DNA of 64,000 bases from JBAXXL01 sp038206725 (lineage in GTDB: Bacteria; Bacteroidota; Ignavibacteria; Kapaibacteriales; UBA2268): the NCBI GenBank assembly GCA_038206725.1, contig JBBRAO010000012.1, positions 1-64,000 of the forward strand, given 5' to 3'. Positions 35,601 to 43,500 of this stretch are shown in pieces (position 1 is the stretch's first letter; each line of letters starts with the position of its first letter). Under the pieces are notes generated by a model. It was not told the DNA's origin, did not search any database, and saw only the letters and a program-made list of their open reading frames with translations. Position numbers and translations under genes: made by a program.

Positions 35601-36538
35601 ATTTATATAAATACGATGCTTTTCCGGTAAATAAATCAATTGTATTGCCTTTGCCGGAATCAATCGGTTTTTGCGATACATTATACTTGGATGCAAAAAA
35701 TCCCGGTTGTAGTTATCTTTGGTCAACCGGTGAAACAACACAAAAAATTAAAGTTTGGGGTGAATCCAAACTTATGTGGGTGAATATAACCAACAGTTTT
35801 GGTTGTAGTAAAACCGACACCCTCAATAGTTACAACCAAAATGATCCACATACCTTTTATATTGTCGAAGATACTATTTCCGGTGAACCCGGTGATAATG
35901 TTGATTTTTGGTTAAAAATGAAAAACTCAAAATTCAGTTCCGATTCACTATACTTACGTGGTGAATTTATAACTAACAATAAAGTAGTAAAGCCCAATCT
36001 AAAAACGGATATAGATTATTTCAATGTTAACGAAACCGATAGTAATTATATAATCCATTTTGGGCAACCTTTAAAATCAGCAAACTTTAATGAAAATTTT
36101 ACTTTTCGTGTTCAAAACTACGAAAAAGGAAATACAAAAATAAAACTTCAAAATTTCCATTGGGCAAACTGTAGTGCGGAAATTAATAATAACGATTCAG
36201 TATTATTTGTTATGGCAAATAGTCTAAAAGGAACCGAGAGAATTTATGATACGACCAATACCGGTACTTTGAGTGTTAATTATCCTAATCCCTTTTCTGA
36301 ATCAACGCGAATTATTTTTACAGTAGATAAAACTTCAACTGTTCAAATTACGATATACGATTTATTAGGGAATAAAGTTGTAACGCTTCTTGACGGTATT
36401 TCAAAACCCGGTAAGTACGAAATCGAATTCACACCTGACCAAGGAATTTCAGCTGGTGTTTATAATGTAGTAGTGCTTACAAACCATAAATATTCGAGCT
36501 TTAAACGCCAAGTAACAAGAATTGTTTATTTGAAATAA
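32681..36538 (+). CDS. Large T9SS cargo protein with an HExxHxxG (zincin-like) motif
   Basis: 1285 residues with a signal peptide (about 1-26) and GGAG before the ATG. The N-terminal domain contains IHETFHLLGVFS with H210, E211, H214 and G217, the HExxHxxG core of metzincin-type zinc proteases; a third His/Asp ligand is not obvious (Ser at the expected place). A middle region follows, then DUF11-like repeats (DVVTFTFDIWKD, VVLENILPKGFSYIEGDF at about 720-840) and an Ig-like segment with CSYLWSTGETTQKIKV (about 1008). The end is a FlgD-like sorting domain starting YPNPFSESTRIIF and containing ITIYDLLGNKVVTLL. It is probably a secreted or surface peptidase, not proven. Confidence 0.7.
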   Translation: MDRPKSIIIFFIFYLYFFVVSTSYTQPTFIDRYNNSIKINDKTDLKNKTKLQNEENRVVYDIFPFRLVFIQNLTSPNIGFFDTTKAENTTLGEKYRETVCEVYKDLAVLFDKTYLEDTVIINIFSYSNQKENVIAEASPIITIYSQTSETLCSNSITDLLVTGVDPYRYFKLKPDAHGYIKYYFNKVNKYSYHYNDNLTENIDLYSITIHETFHLLGVFSFFDVNGYSILGFNVPGHPTPLKFVNKYTLYDKNIIISYDNSYYPLLRNRLNNNYSLNTFKPLYLPFYTLYYKANNRSLKIFNPSNWENGSSIAHLDFDTYCNSDTPYITLPNYSYGQIRRLPHQNEINILKSLGYNLTNEYGLKENINRYNKYKDDISKIILIGKPDFFTANWGDTVKIAIKDLLKNDINAISIANIKFEDDTLYYRGHIKVLNDTISLIPSLNMLEITHISYQPISMKDTGNTTYITIKYCFNRKYQKKGNNCLLNNSHIEYCKGIFPLNVNYKYLYNYPSMVLNDSLIEDWSIYSMFLVGRNYRLLFSDFQQLPDSLSEYGINPYFYNSVKFPFYTKNNLVPTLNNLDTWDADYLNNNIYLSYNYWGNHIISQNMAHELDSNKKFVVDLYIHIEQSIHQYENFYKSFLIYLDFEDPIKSNSFSKILESNDKQILEIKPIRINDWVQIKTKPFFPKQGMKWLALGDISKAQDNLLFRFSLDDIRIREASTSINTYCTNYTPCLGDVVTFTFDIWKDISDDQSDVVLENILPKGFSYIEGDFAQTNGKLLRIVKRNEMDSDGRIKLKISALVEDLPTDSAEVIKNRIILNDGVCNDCIGKTEVILKPALKSFEMKKEFIGPFCDSDTFDVKISIKNLSSKRMKFFRLTEKTHNGFSIPTEFVKINGKPAREQDLFCINERDTTIQNFSFGNHINELISLNDYILSPNNGTETPELVLEYKGIIDKGKDTIELSTIAGSESEGCNLYKYDAFPVNKSIVLPLPESIGFCDTLYLDAKNPGCSYLWSTGETTQKIKVWGESKLMWVNITNSFGCSKTDTLNSYNQNDPHTFYIVEDTISGEPGDNVDFWLKMKNSKFSSDSLYLRGEFITNNKVVKPNLKTDIDYFNVNETDSNYIIHFGQPLKSANFNENFTFRVQNYEKGNTKIKLQNFHWANCSAEINNNDSVLFVMANSLKGTERIYDTTNTGTLSVNYPNPFSESTRIIFTVDKTSTVQITIYDLLGNKVVTLLDGISKPGKYEIEFTPDQGISAGVYNVVVLTNHKYSSFKRQVTRIVYLK

Positions 36539-36632
36539 TATTGAACCCTTTCTACTTCTTTGGATTCTTTGAAATATCCAAACGAAGTCCAATTATAAAA
36601 AAACTATTTAATGCCCAACTTTTTGGGGTCAG

Positions 36633-36815
36633 ATCATTAAGCGTGGGGTTGATGGTTGCTCAGAAATCCACATCTACAACACACTCGGCGAAAAAGTAAT
36701 GACTGAATCCATTCATCCGATGACTGCCAGTCATCGGATGAATATAGAGCCTCTGCCGCGAGGTATCTATTTTGTTAGAGTGGGCGGTGAAACGGCGAAG
36801 TTTGTGAAGATGTAG
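36633..36815 (+). pseudogene. Orphan T9SS sorting-domain fragment
   Basis: An open frame from 36633 to a TAG at 36813-36815 reads KRGVDGCSEIHIYNTLGEKVM ..., then LPRGIYFVRVGGETAKFVKM. This is the C-terminal two thirds of the sorting-domain subtype found in the cargo genes at 5835, 17293 and 29045. There is no start codon or passenger, and the preceding 1285-aa gene already has its own sorting domain. The homology begins in the middle of palindrome B, at its TTAA centre. The second loop holds family A (36711-36743). It is a relic of a lost cargo gene or a displaced sorting-domain cassette. Confidence 0.8.
36711..36743 (+). repeat. Family A palindrome inside the orphan sorting domain
   Basis: A 15-base perfect stem (ATTCATCCGATGACT and complement) with a GCC loop, in frame as IHPMTASHRMN. 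It is nearly identical to the copy at 5908-5938, in the same protein position. Confidence 0.9.
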
Positions 36816-36821
36816 GGACTT

Positions 36822-36858
36822 TAAACCTTCCGAAGGTTTCAAACCTTCGGAAGGTTTA
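36822..36858. repeat. Family C palindrome, free copy
   Basis: TAAACCTTCCGAAGG pairs with its exact complement across a 7-base loop. It is the non-coding counterpart of the in-frame copy at 30318-30350. Confidence 0.9.
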
Positions 36859-36907
36859 GTAAAAAACAGGTCGCAACCTGTCCCTACCAAAAAAAAGTAA
36901 CTATTTT

Positions 36908-36938
36908 TTTGCCAAGCGGATTTTATACACTAATTTTG
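36908..36938 (+). promoter_or_regulatory. Bacteroidota-type promoter for yigZ
   Basis: TTTG at 36908-36911, a 19-base spacer, then TAATTTTG at 36931-36938. This matches the Bacteroidota primary sigma consensus (TTTG, N19, TAnnTTTG). Transcription would start about 36945, leaving a leader of nearly 40 bases before the ATG at 36983. It is the best promoter match in the window. Confidence 0.65.
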
Positions 36939-36982
36939 CATTGCAACAACGATATTATTACAAATTCATTTATAAAATTATA

Positions 36983-37603
36983 ATGGAATTTTTTCCCAAA
37001 GATATAGATACTTACTTTACGATTGAAGATGAACAGCGTTCTGAAATCAAGGTTAAAGGTTCGCGGTTCATAGCCACTATAGCACCAACGCCGGATTTGT
37101 CGGCTTCGAACGCGTTTTTGGAAAAAGTCCGTTCGGAGTTCTATGATGCGACGCATAATTGCTATGCTTATCGTATAGGCTGGGACGGCAATTTGTTCCG
37201 AGCGGCTGACGACGGCGAACCTGCCGGTTCAGCGGGAAAGCCGATATTATTTACTTTGGATAAGTTCAATTTTCAAGATGTAACGGCGGTTGTAACACGC
37301 TTTTTCGGCGGAACAAAGCTTGGTGTCGGTGGATTAGTCCGCGCATATTCCGAATCCGCTGAATCTGCGCTGAAACTATGCACCCCAAAAATAATTCATC
37401 GCACAGAAGCCGTTTCGCTAACCTGCACCTACGAAGAAATCTCATTCGCCAAACGAATGTTGGACGAATACGCCGTTCGATATGACGAAAATTATACCGA
37501 CAAAATTGATTTCATAGCTCAAATCCCAATTTCCAAAGTGGATACATTTATCAAACAACTTTTTTCGCTGTCGCAGGGGAGAATTGAAGGAATTAAGGTT
37601 TAG
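36983..37603 (+). CDS. YigZ/IMPACT family protein
   Basis: 206 residues from the ATG at 36983; an earlier in-frame start at 36941 would overlap the predicted transcription start. The family core is clear: EIKVKGSRFIATIAPTPD, THNCYAYRIG, ADDGEPAGSAGKPIL and FFGGTKLGVGGLVRAYSESAESAL. A C-terminal ferredoxin-like DUF1949 domain follows. IMPACT/YigZ proteins are linked to ribosome or translation stress, but the bacterial role is unclear. It is a single gene with its own promoter. Confidence 0.9.
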   Translation: MEFFPKDIDTYFTIEDEQRSEIKVKGSRFIATIAPTPDLSASNAFLEKVRSEFYDATHNCYAYRIGWDGNLFRAADDGEPAGSAGKPILFTLDKFNFQDVTAVVTRFFGGTKLGVGGLVRAYSESAESALKLCTPKIIHRTEAVSLTCTYEEISFAKRMLDEYAVRYDENYTDKIDFIAQIPISKVDTFIKQLFSLSQGRIEGIKV

Positions 37604-37834
37604 GCAAAGAGAGTAAACATTGCAAATAGTACATAAATTTAGAGGATTTTCAAGCATTGTCCTTTTTATTGATTATATTTGATTACATAAAATGTAACAA
37701 ACAATTTACACTCGAAATCGAAAACCCGTTACAGACCCAAAATATATTTTTATATGTTTCTTAATAAACATACATAAGTATATCAATTTATGAGCAATCA
37801 TAAGCATTATTCTAAACTTTAAAAGAGATACATT

Positions 37835-38428
37835 ATGCGCTATTTAATTATATTAATCGCGGTGTTTTGCCTGAGCGGTATTTCGAATACTCTCGTTGCG
37901 CAGGTAAATGTTAACGTTAATTTGGGAAGTCAGCCAATTTGGGGTCCAACTGGTTATGACTATGTCGAAAATTACTACATCCCGGAAATGGATGTTTACT
38001 ACAACGTCCCACAACATCGCTACTACTATTTAGATCGAGGTCTTTGGATCGGACGTGCATCTTTGCCTGTTCGCTACAGAAATCATAGCTTATTCAATGT
38101 TTATAAAATAGTATTGAATGACCCGCAACCTTGGCATCATCATAAAATCCATAAAGAGAAATATTACAAATTTAAGGGTCGGCACAATCAAATGTTTATT
38201 CGTGATAGCCGCGATAAAAAGTACTTCATTGTCAAAGGTCATCCACAACATCAAAACTGGCTGAAGGAATCAAAACAAGGCAAACCTGATAATCGGAGTT
38301 TTAAAAATTCTAAAAATATGCAAGAACACCACTCAGGTATGAATGATGGAATGGAAATGCAAAAGCAAGGTAAGGGTGGAAAAGGCGGAAGAGGTGGCGG
38401 CAAGGGCGGCGGCAAAGGAAAAAAATAA
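37835..38428 (+). CDS. Secreted His/Tyr-rich protein with a Gly-Lys tail
   Basis: 197 residues with a signal peptide (MRYLIILIAVFCLSGISNTLVAQ). A Tyr- and His-rich middle includes YYNVPQHRYYYLDRG and QPWHHHKIHKEKYYKFKG. The very basic low-complexity tail of Gly and Lys starts at about residue 178. I know no family with certainty; small His-rich periplasmic proteins of similar look occur in Bacteroidota. Metal or anion binding is possible but unproven. It ends next to a terminator hairpin shared with yceI. Confidence 0.6.
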   Translation: MRYLIILIAVFCLSGISNTLVAQVNVNVNLGSQPIWGPTGYDYVENYYIPEMDVYYNVPQHRYYYLDRGLWIGRASLPVRYRNHSLFNVYKIVLNDPQPWHHHKIHKEKYYKFKGRHNQMFIRDSRDKKYFIVKGHPQHQNWLKESKQGKPDNRSFKNSKNMQEHHSGMNDGMEMQKQGKGGKGGRGGGKGGGKGKK

Positions 38429-38454
38429 ACTGCGAAACAGCTTAGCCAAATTAA

Positions 38455-38494
38455 AAAAAGGACTTCACTTTAAAAATGAAGCCCTTTTGTTTTG
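38455..38494. terminator. Bidirectional terminator
   Basis: A stem of about 12 bases with one mismatch (AAAAGGACTTCA against TGAAGCCCTTTT), with A-run before and T-run after. It lies between the convergent secreted-protein and yceI genes and would act on both strands. Confidence 0.65.
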
Positions 38495-38506
38495 AAAAAT
38501 AAGAAA

Positions 38507-39097
38507 TTATGATTTGGATTTTAGAAGTTCTATATTACACGTTATATCAACGTTGTCGCTAATCATTACACCTCCGCCGTCCAAAACAGAATTATATTTC
38601 AGACCAAAATCATTTCTGTTAACTTTACCTGTCAGTTTAAAACCTGCTTTAGTGTTTCCCCAAGGATCTTTCTGGATTCCTCTATTAACAACATCCAAAG
38701 TAATCTTTTTGGTCACTCCCAGCATAGTAAATTTTCCGGTCAATTTATATTTACCCTTGCCGGCTTTTTTCATTTTGTCGCCAACAAAAGTTATTGACGG
38801 AAACTGAGGAGCATTGAAAAAATCAGCCGAGCGCAAATGCTCATCTCGTTTGTCATTATCTGTGTTAATACTGCTTACGTCAATTTTAAAATTTATCTTA
38901 GCATCAGAAAAATCTTCTTTATCTGAGGTTATCTCACCTTCGTATTTTTTAAAGTTACCATCTACATCGGATACCATCATATGAACAACAGAAAAACCAA
39001 TCTTGGAGTGTGCTTGATCGAAACTCCACTTTGTTGTTTGCGCATTGGTACTTATAGCCAAAAAAGTCAGCATTATTATCGAAATTATACTTTTCAT
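38507..39097 (-). CDS. YceI-family periplasmic protein
   Basis: 196 residues with a signal peptide (MKSIISIIMLTFLAISTNAQ). The YceI lipocalin-like barrel follows, with WSFDQAHSKIGFSVVHMMVSDVDGNFKKYEGEI at the start, the SADFFNAPQFPSITFVG block, and GKFTMLGVTKKITLDV. Family members bind polyisoprenoid or similar lipids in the periplasm; the physiological role here is unknown. It is a single gene. Confidence 0.9.
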   Translation of the reverse strand: MKSIISIIMLTFLAISTNAQTTKWSFDQAHSKIGFSVVHMMVSDVDGNFKKYEGEITSDKEDFSDAKINFKIDVSSINTDNDKRDEHLRSADFFNAPQFPSITFVGDKMKKAGKGKYKLTGKFTMLGVTKKITLDVVNRGIQKDPWGNTKAGFKLTGKVNRNDFGLKYNSVLDGGGVMISDNVDITCNIELLKSKS

Positions 39098-39403
39098 TTA
39101 TTTTTACCTGTGTTTTAATTATTTGAATTTACTTATGTTATATAGACGGCAAAAATTAGGTTTATTGTATAAATTATATTAGTCTGTGCTAAAACGTGCC
39201 AAGTATGTATTATTTATGATACATCTCTCGTGGCAAACGATAAGAAAACTAAAACAATCTGACAAAGGTCTTCTGCTGATATAGGCTGACACTATGTGGA
39301 GTGGTAAAAAAAAATATAATAAAAGTGGCCTATATATATAAAATTAGGGATAGATGATTAATCTATCCCTAATTTTTAGTGTAATCGTTCAATCAATCAG
39401 GAT
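39098..39403. other. Intergenic region, terminator only
   Basis: Apart from the strong hairpin at 39340-39376, nothing is recognisable in this AT-rich gap. It should contain the yceI promoter on the minus strand. Confidence 0.5.
39340..39376 (-). terminator. Terminator for porV
   Basis: A 16-base perfect stem (AAAATTAGGGATAGAT, complement at 39361-39376) with a 5-base loop. It lies 28 bases past the porV stop. Read on the minus strand it ends in TTTTATATATA. Confidence 0.8.
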
Positions 39404-40504
39404 TTATTTCCAGTTGATTAGCATTGAGAACCTCATTGTATTTGCCAATGGATGGTTTGCTTCGATAGTGTTGATATAACTGAAATCCAAATTGAATATA
39501 TCGTAGCGGATACCGGCACCAAAGTTCCAATATTTTCTACCACCCATTGTGGATGGTTCGTAAAAATATCCTGCTCTTAAAGCAATAAGTTTATTATACC
39601 AATATTCAACACCGCCTGCCCACTCTGCACCCGGGTTTTTCCAACCTGTAATCAAAGATTTCGGTACTGGATCGGATGAAGTAGCATCTCTGTAAACTAA
39701 TAATTTAGCAAAATCGGCTGTTATTGTAAGGTCATTAAATTCGTCACTGTACAATTGATAACCGATGCCAAGACGTAAAGTTGTAGGCAATGGATCGGAT
39801 TCGCTGATGTAAGTAATCTTTGGACCAACGTTTTGCAAATTGAAACCAAGCGAAAGATTGTCGCTCATAAATCCTAAATCAGAAGGTTTCCATAATGCGG
39901 CGATATCGGCAGAAATACTTGTACCAACACCGGCATCCTTTTGAGAAGCACTGCTTACAGGAGTTAAGTTCGATTGGATATAGCGACCTTGTAAACCTAC
40001 CGCGAAATCCTTTGCGATAATTGTACCATAAGACAATCCAAATGAGAACTCATTTGAAGTAAATGTACCCAATACTCGACCGTCTTCGGCTGTACGGGTA
40101 AATTCACCTAAATTCATAAATATGAAGTTAAATGCTACAGTACCATTTAATGCTTCAAAATACTGGCCTATTGTTCCATTACTATAAAACAAGTCCGCGT
40201 TGAATTGAGGAAGCCAAGGTGAAAACGATAAAGCAACTTGACGGAAGGGTACGTTTTCCGGTTCATCATATTCATTATTCTCAGGGAAATAATCAAAAAA
40301 TCCCAGACCTGCAGGATTCCAGTATATACAGTTAATATCGTCTGCTATGCCTGTACCTGTCTCACCTCGACCGCTTGCGCGGGCATCAGGTGAAATTAGC
40401 AAAAACGGAACGGCTGACCCACCAGCTTGCGCTTGGGCTTCGATTGAACTTCCTAATGCCAAGCCTAAAATTAGCAGGAGGAAGGCACTCACTTTAATTT
40501 TCAT
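39404..40504 (-). CDS. porV: T9SS outer-membrane shuttle protein PorV
   Basis: An outer-membrane beta-barrel of the PorV family (about 366 aa). It carries cargo from the T9SS translocon to the PorU sortase. The signal peptide has a long hydrophobic core (AFLLLILGLALGSSIEAQA). The N-terminal signature PFLLISPDARASGRGETGTGIADDINCIYWNPAGL is diagnostic. Amphipathic strands continue to a C-terminal aromatic-rich end (MRFSMLINWK). I chose the ATG at 40504 because AGAGG lies about eight bases before it; the ATG at 40510 is only two bases from that site. It lies directly downstream of porU on the same strand, 69 bases apart. Confidence 0.92.
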   Translation of the reverse strand: MKIKVSAFLLLILGLALGSSIEAQAQAGGSAVPFLLISPDARASGRGETGTGIADDINCIYWNPAGLGFFDYFPENNEYDEPENVPFRQVALSFSPWLPQFNADLFYSNGTIGQYFEALNGTVAFNFIFMNLGEFTRTAEDGRVLGTFTSNEFSFGLSYGTIIAKDFAVGLQGRYIQSNLTPVSSASQKDAGVGTSISADIAALWKPSDLGFMSDNLSLGFNLQNVGPKITYISESDPLPTTLRLGIGYQLYSDEFNDLTITADFAKLLVYRDATSSDPVPKSLITGWKNPGAEWAGGVEYWYNKLIALRAGYFYEPSTMGGRKYWNFGAGIRYDIFNLDFSYINTIEANHPLANTMRFSMLINWK

Positions 40505-40573
40505 ATTCATAACCTCTATTTATATTCAAAATTAATATTTTTTTCATAATTAAGTATCATATTTCGATGAAAT

Positions 40574-43500
40574 TTATTTAATCATATACATATTTCCATA
40601 CGAAGTGGAAATTTTATTTTTTTCTTTTAAAACTATTCTGAAGTAATAAGGACCTGAACCCAGTGTATTCCCGTATTCATCCCTAGCATCCCAAAATACT
40701 TCTGAAGTTCTTAATTCTGTCTCTGTTTCTTTCAATGTACGTACTAAAGCACCGACTTGATTGTAAATAGCAATCTCAACATCATAAGGTGGAAAAGCTG
40801 TATGATTAAATTTAATCGTTGTAGATTCACCGAATGGGTTAGGATAATTGATTACACCAAATATTTCAGCAGGTTCATTAGGATTTTTGATTACAAATTC
40901 CGTTTGTGCTGTTACAAAATTATTATATATATCCCATACCCGAATTTTAATCTTATGTGTTCCCGCCGATAGACCGTACAAAATATCTTCGATGCTACCG
41001 CGACGGCTATCCTCGAACGAAGTAGTAAATTTTTTAGTCAAATCAATAGACAGAGGATTGTCGTCAACCCAAAGTTCGATTTTATGACCTATACCCATTC
41101 CGGTAGTGTTAATTCCGGATTCGTCGTATAAGTCAGCAATCAACAATGGTGCCGAACTTACGATATCGCCGCTTACAAAATCGCGCGAGTCTAAAAACAA
41201 ACTAACTTCAGGACCTTTCGTATCTTTATCGGGATTTTTTTCTGTGCCGTTAATTTTAAATTTGTTATAAAATCCTTTGGCGCTTATCAATGATTCATTT
41301 TCAAAAGCCGATAAAAATATACGACCTGTTTTAGTACTGTAACTAATATCCTTTGGGATGATGAACTCTATAACAAAAGTTCCATTTTTGACTACATAAG
41401 AACTCTTATTTAATGCTCCGCCATAAGCCAGAAATGAATACGTTTGGTTATCATCGTCGGTCAATGTGCTGTTTTCGTCTCCGTCAAACATAGATATTAT
41501 TCCGGTTCCGTTGAAATTAGTATATACCGAGCTATCTACAGGATTTGTAATTTTGCCTGTTATGCGGATTTTTTGTAAAGCTTTCAGCTCAATAATAGAA
41601 TCCTTTTTCGATAATTTATTACCCGCAATAGAATCTAGAGCGATGTTGTATTTCGGGAAATTCGGTCTTACCGATGGGTCGCCTAATAAAATATACTTCA
41701 TATCGTTTTTATTGTGCAACAACATTTTTGTATGTTTCAATGCTTCACCGAATGTCATATATTCGCCTGTGGTTTGATTGAAATCGAACAGGTTTCTATA
41801 AAAATCTTCGGTAAACGTCTTATTATAACTCTGATAAGATATTCTTGACGCGGCTATCACACCAATTGCTCCGCCGGTCTTGGATGTAACCATTTCTTCA
41901 GCACCGCTTCTAATACTCGGGTCGTCATATCTGCCGTATTCACAAGTTCCTGCGGTACAGAAAAATAATTTTTTGTAATTAAACAAGGTCGGCAATGTAA
42001 TATCGCGGTCTAAAATTTCTTCGTGGGACCAAACCCGCGGATTACCGTGACCCATCCAATTGATTATTACGGCACCTGTTGTATTGACTTCCGTTGTCCA
42101 AGCTTTATTCAAGGCTGGTTTGCGGCGTTCTTTTGAAGACAAACGCTCGGTTGGATAAATTGCGTGATACATTTTATTCGTCAGCATATACGGTGGAAGA
42201 GATACATTAATCATAGTTTCAGTATCGTTCACATATACATCGCCATCAAAATTTTCATCGGTTCTACTGTCATCGGCAAGGAGTATCATTTGTGTCTGCC
42301 ACACACCGTTATCCGGATTTTGTTCGTAATCAATGATTTTTTGTAGTGCAGTATTTGATGATTTTAAATTGTCAACAGGCAGTCTTCCAACTGCTATATC
42401 TGCTACAAAATCATCACCTTCGATATTTCCGAAATAATCATCGGTCGCATAAGCAAAGTCTTCATCAGCATTGGAATCGGAACCCAATTGTTGATATGTC
42501 GGTACGAAATTTACGGCTTTGGATTCTATATTGCGGAAATCATAATGCGCATCGCCCCAAAGCACAACAAATCGAGGTTTGGTTTCCCAATTTTTGTTAG
42601 CCCAAGCAATCATATCGCGAATAGCGGTTGGGTCGGCTTTACCGGAGCCAAATTCGGTATATATATCGTCAGTTTTAACCAAATAAACAGTCAATCCTGA
42701 TTTGCTTTCGCGGTATTCTTTATATTTTTTGGCGGTTTCGCTCATAGCTTTATTATATACAAATATAATATCGGCACCTTTAACTTCGCCCATAATATTG
42801 GCAAAATTCATTGCCTCCAACGTAGGAGTTTTAATGAATGAAGAAACGAAATACTGCTTGTAAACCTTGCTACTGTCTATTTTATCACGGAACTTGAATA
42901 ATCCGCCCGTTGCGGATCTGTTGTTTAATAATAACGGTTTGTTTTTATTAGTTATATTAAAACCATAGATATTATCGCTGAAACCGTTTAAAGAAAATTC
43001 CGCAATATTGTTGGATTTAAAAGTATTAGTATCAATATCGAATGTGATTTCGTTGTTTATAGGAACAAAATTACGCGGATAATGAATTTCGAAATAATCA
43101 AAATAGGCCGCGGCGGCAACATCAGCCGAATGTGGTCTATATTCAAAATTCAGTTTTGAACGATCATCGGATGTGATTTTTGAAGCGGGGATGCTAAATT
43201 GCCCTTTACCCATTGAAGCGTAAACATAAGCGTGTGGGTTACAGGATGCTAATGAAACATAACCTAAAGGCTCAGTATTTTCAAAACAGTTTACTTTGCC
43301 GTATTGCGATGACTTTTGTCCAAAACCAATAACATAATCAATTTTTCCGCTTTTATCTAAATTGTATAATTGATTAATAAATTGTAGAGAAATGAATGAT
43401 TGTCCAAACCAAGTTCTTCCACCACCACGGTCATAAGGGTTGTACAAATCTTCATCTTGAAAAATTCGTTGCTTATAAGTTGTTGGATAATAGGTTGGTT

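Larger units (their letters stand above)
36539..36982. other. Intergenic region with orphan sorting domain, palindromes and yigZ promoter
   Basis: Contains the TTTGGAT...ATCCAAA small hairpin (about 36558-36581), the orphan sorting-domain fragment (36633-36815), a free family C palindrome (36822-36858), a GGTCGCAACCTGTCC motif (36869) related to 2185, and the promoter of yigZ. Confidence 0.6.
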
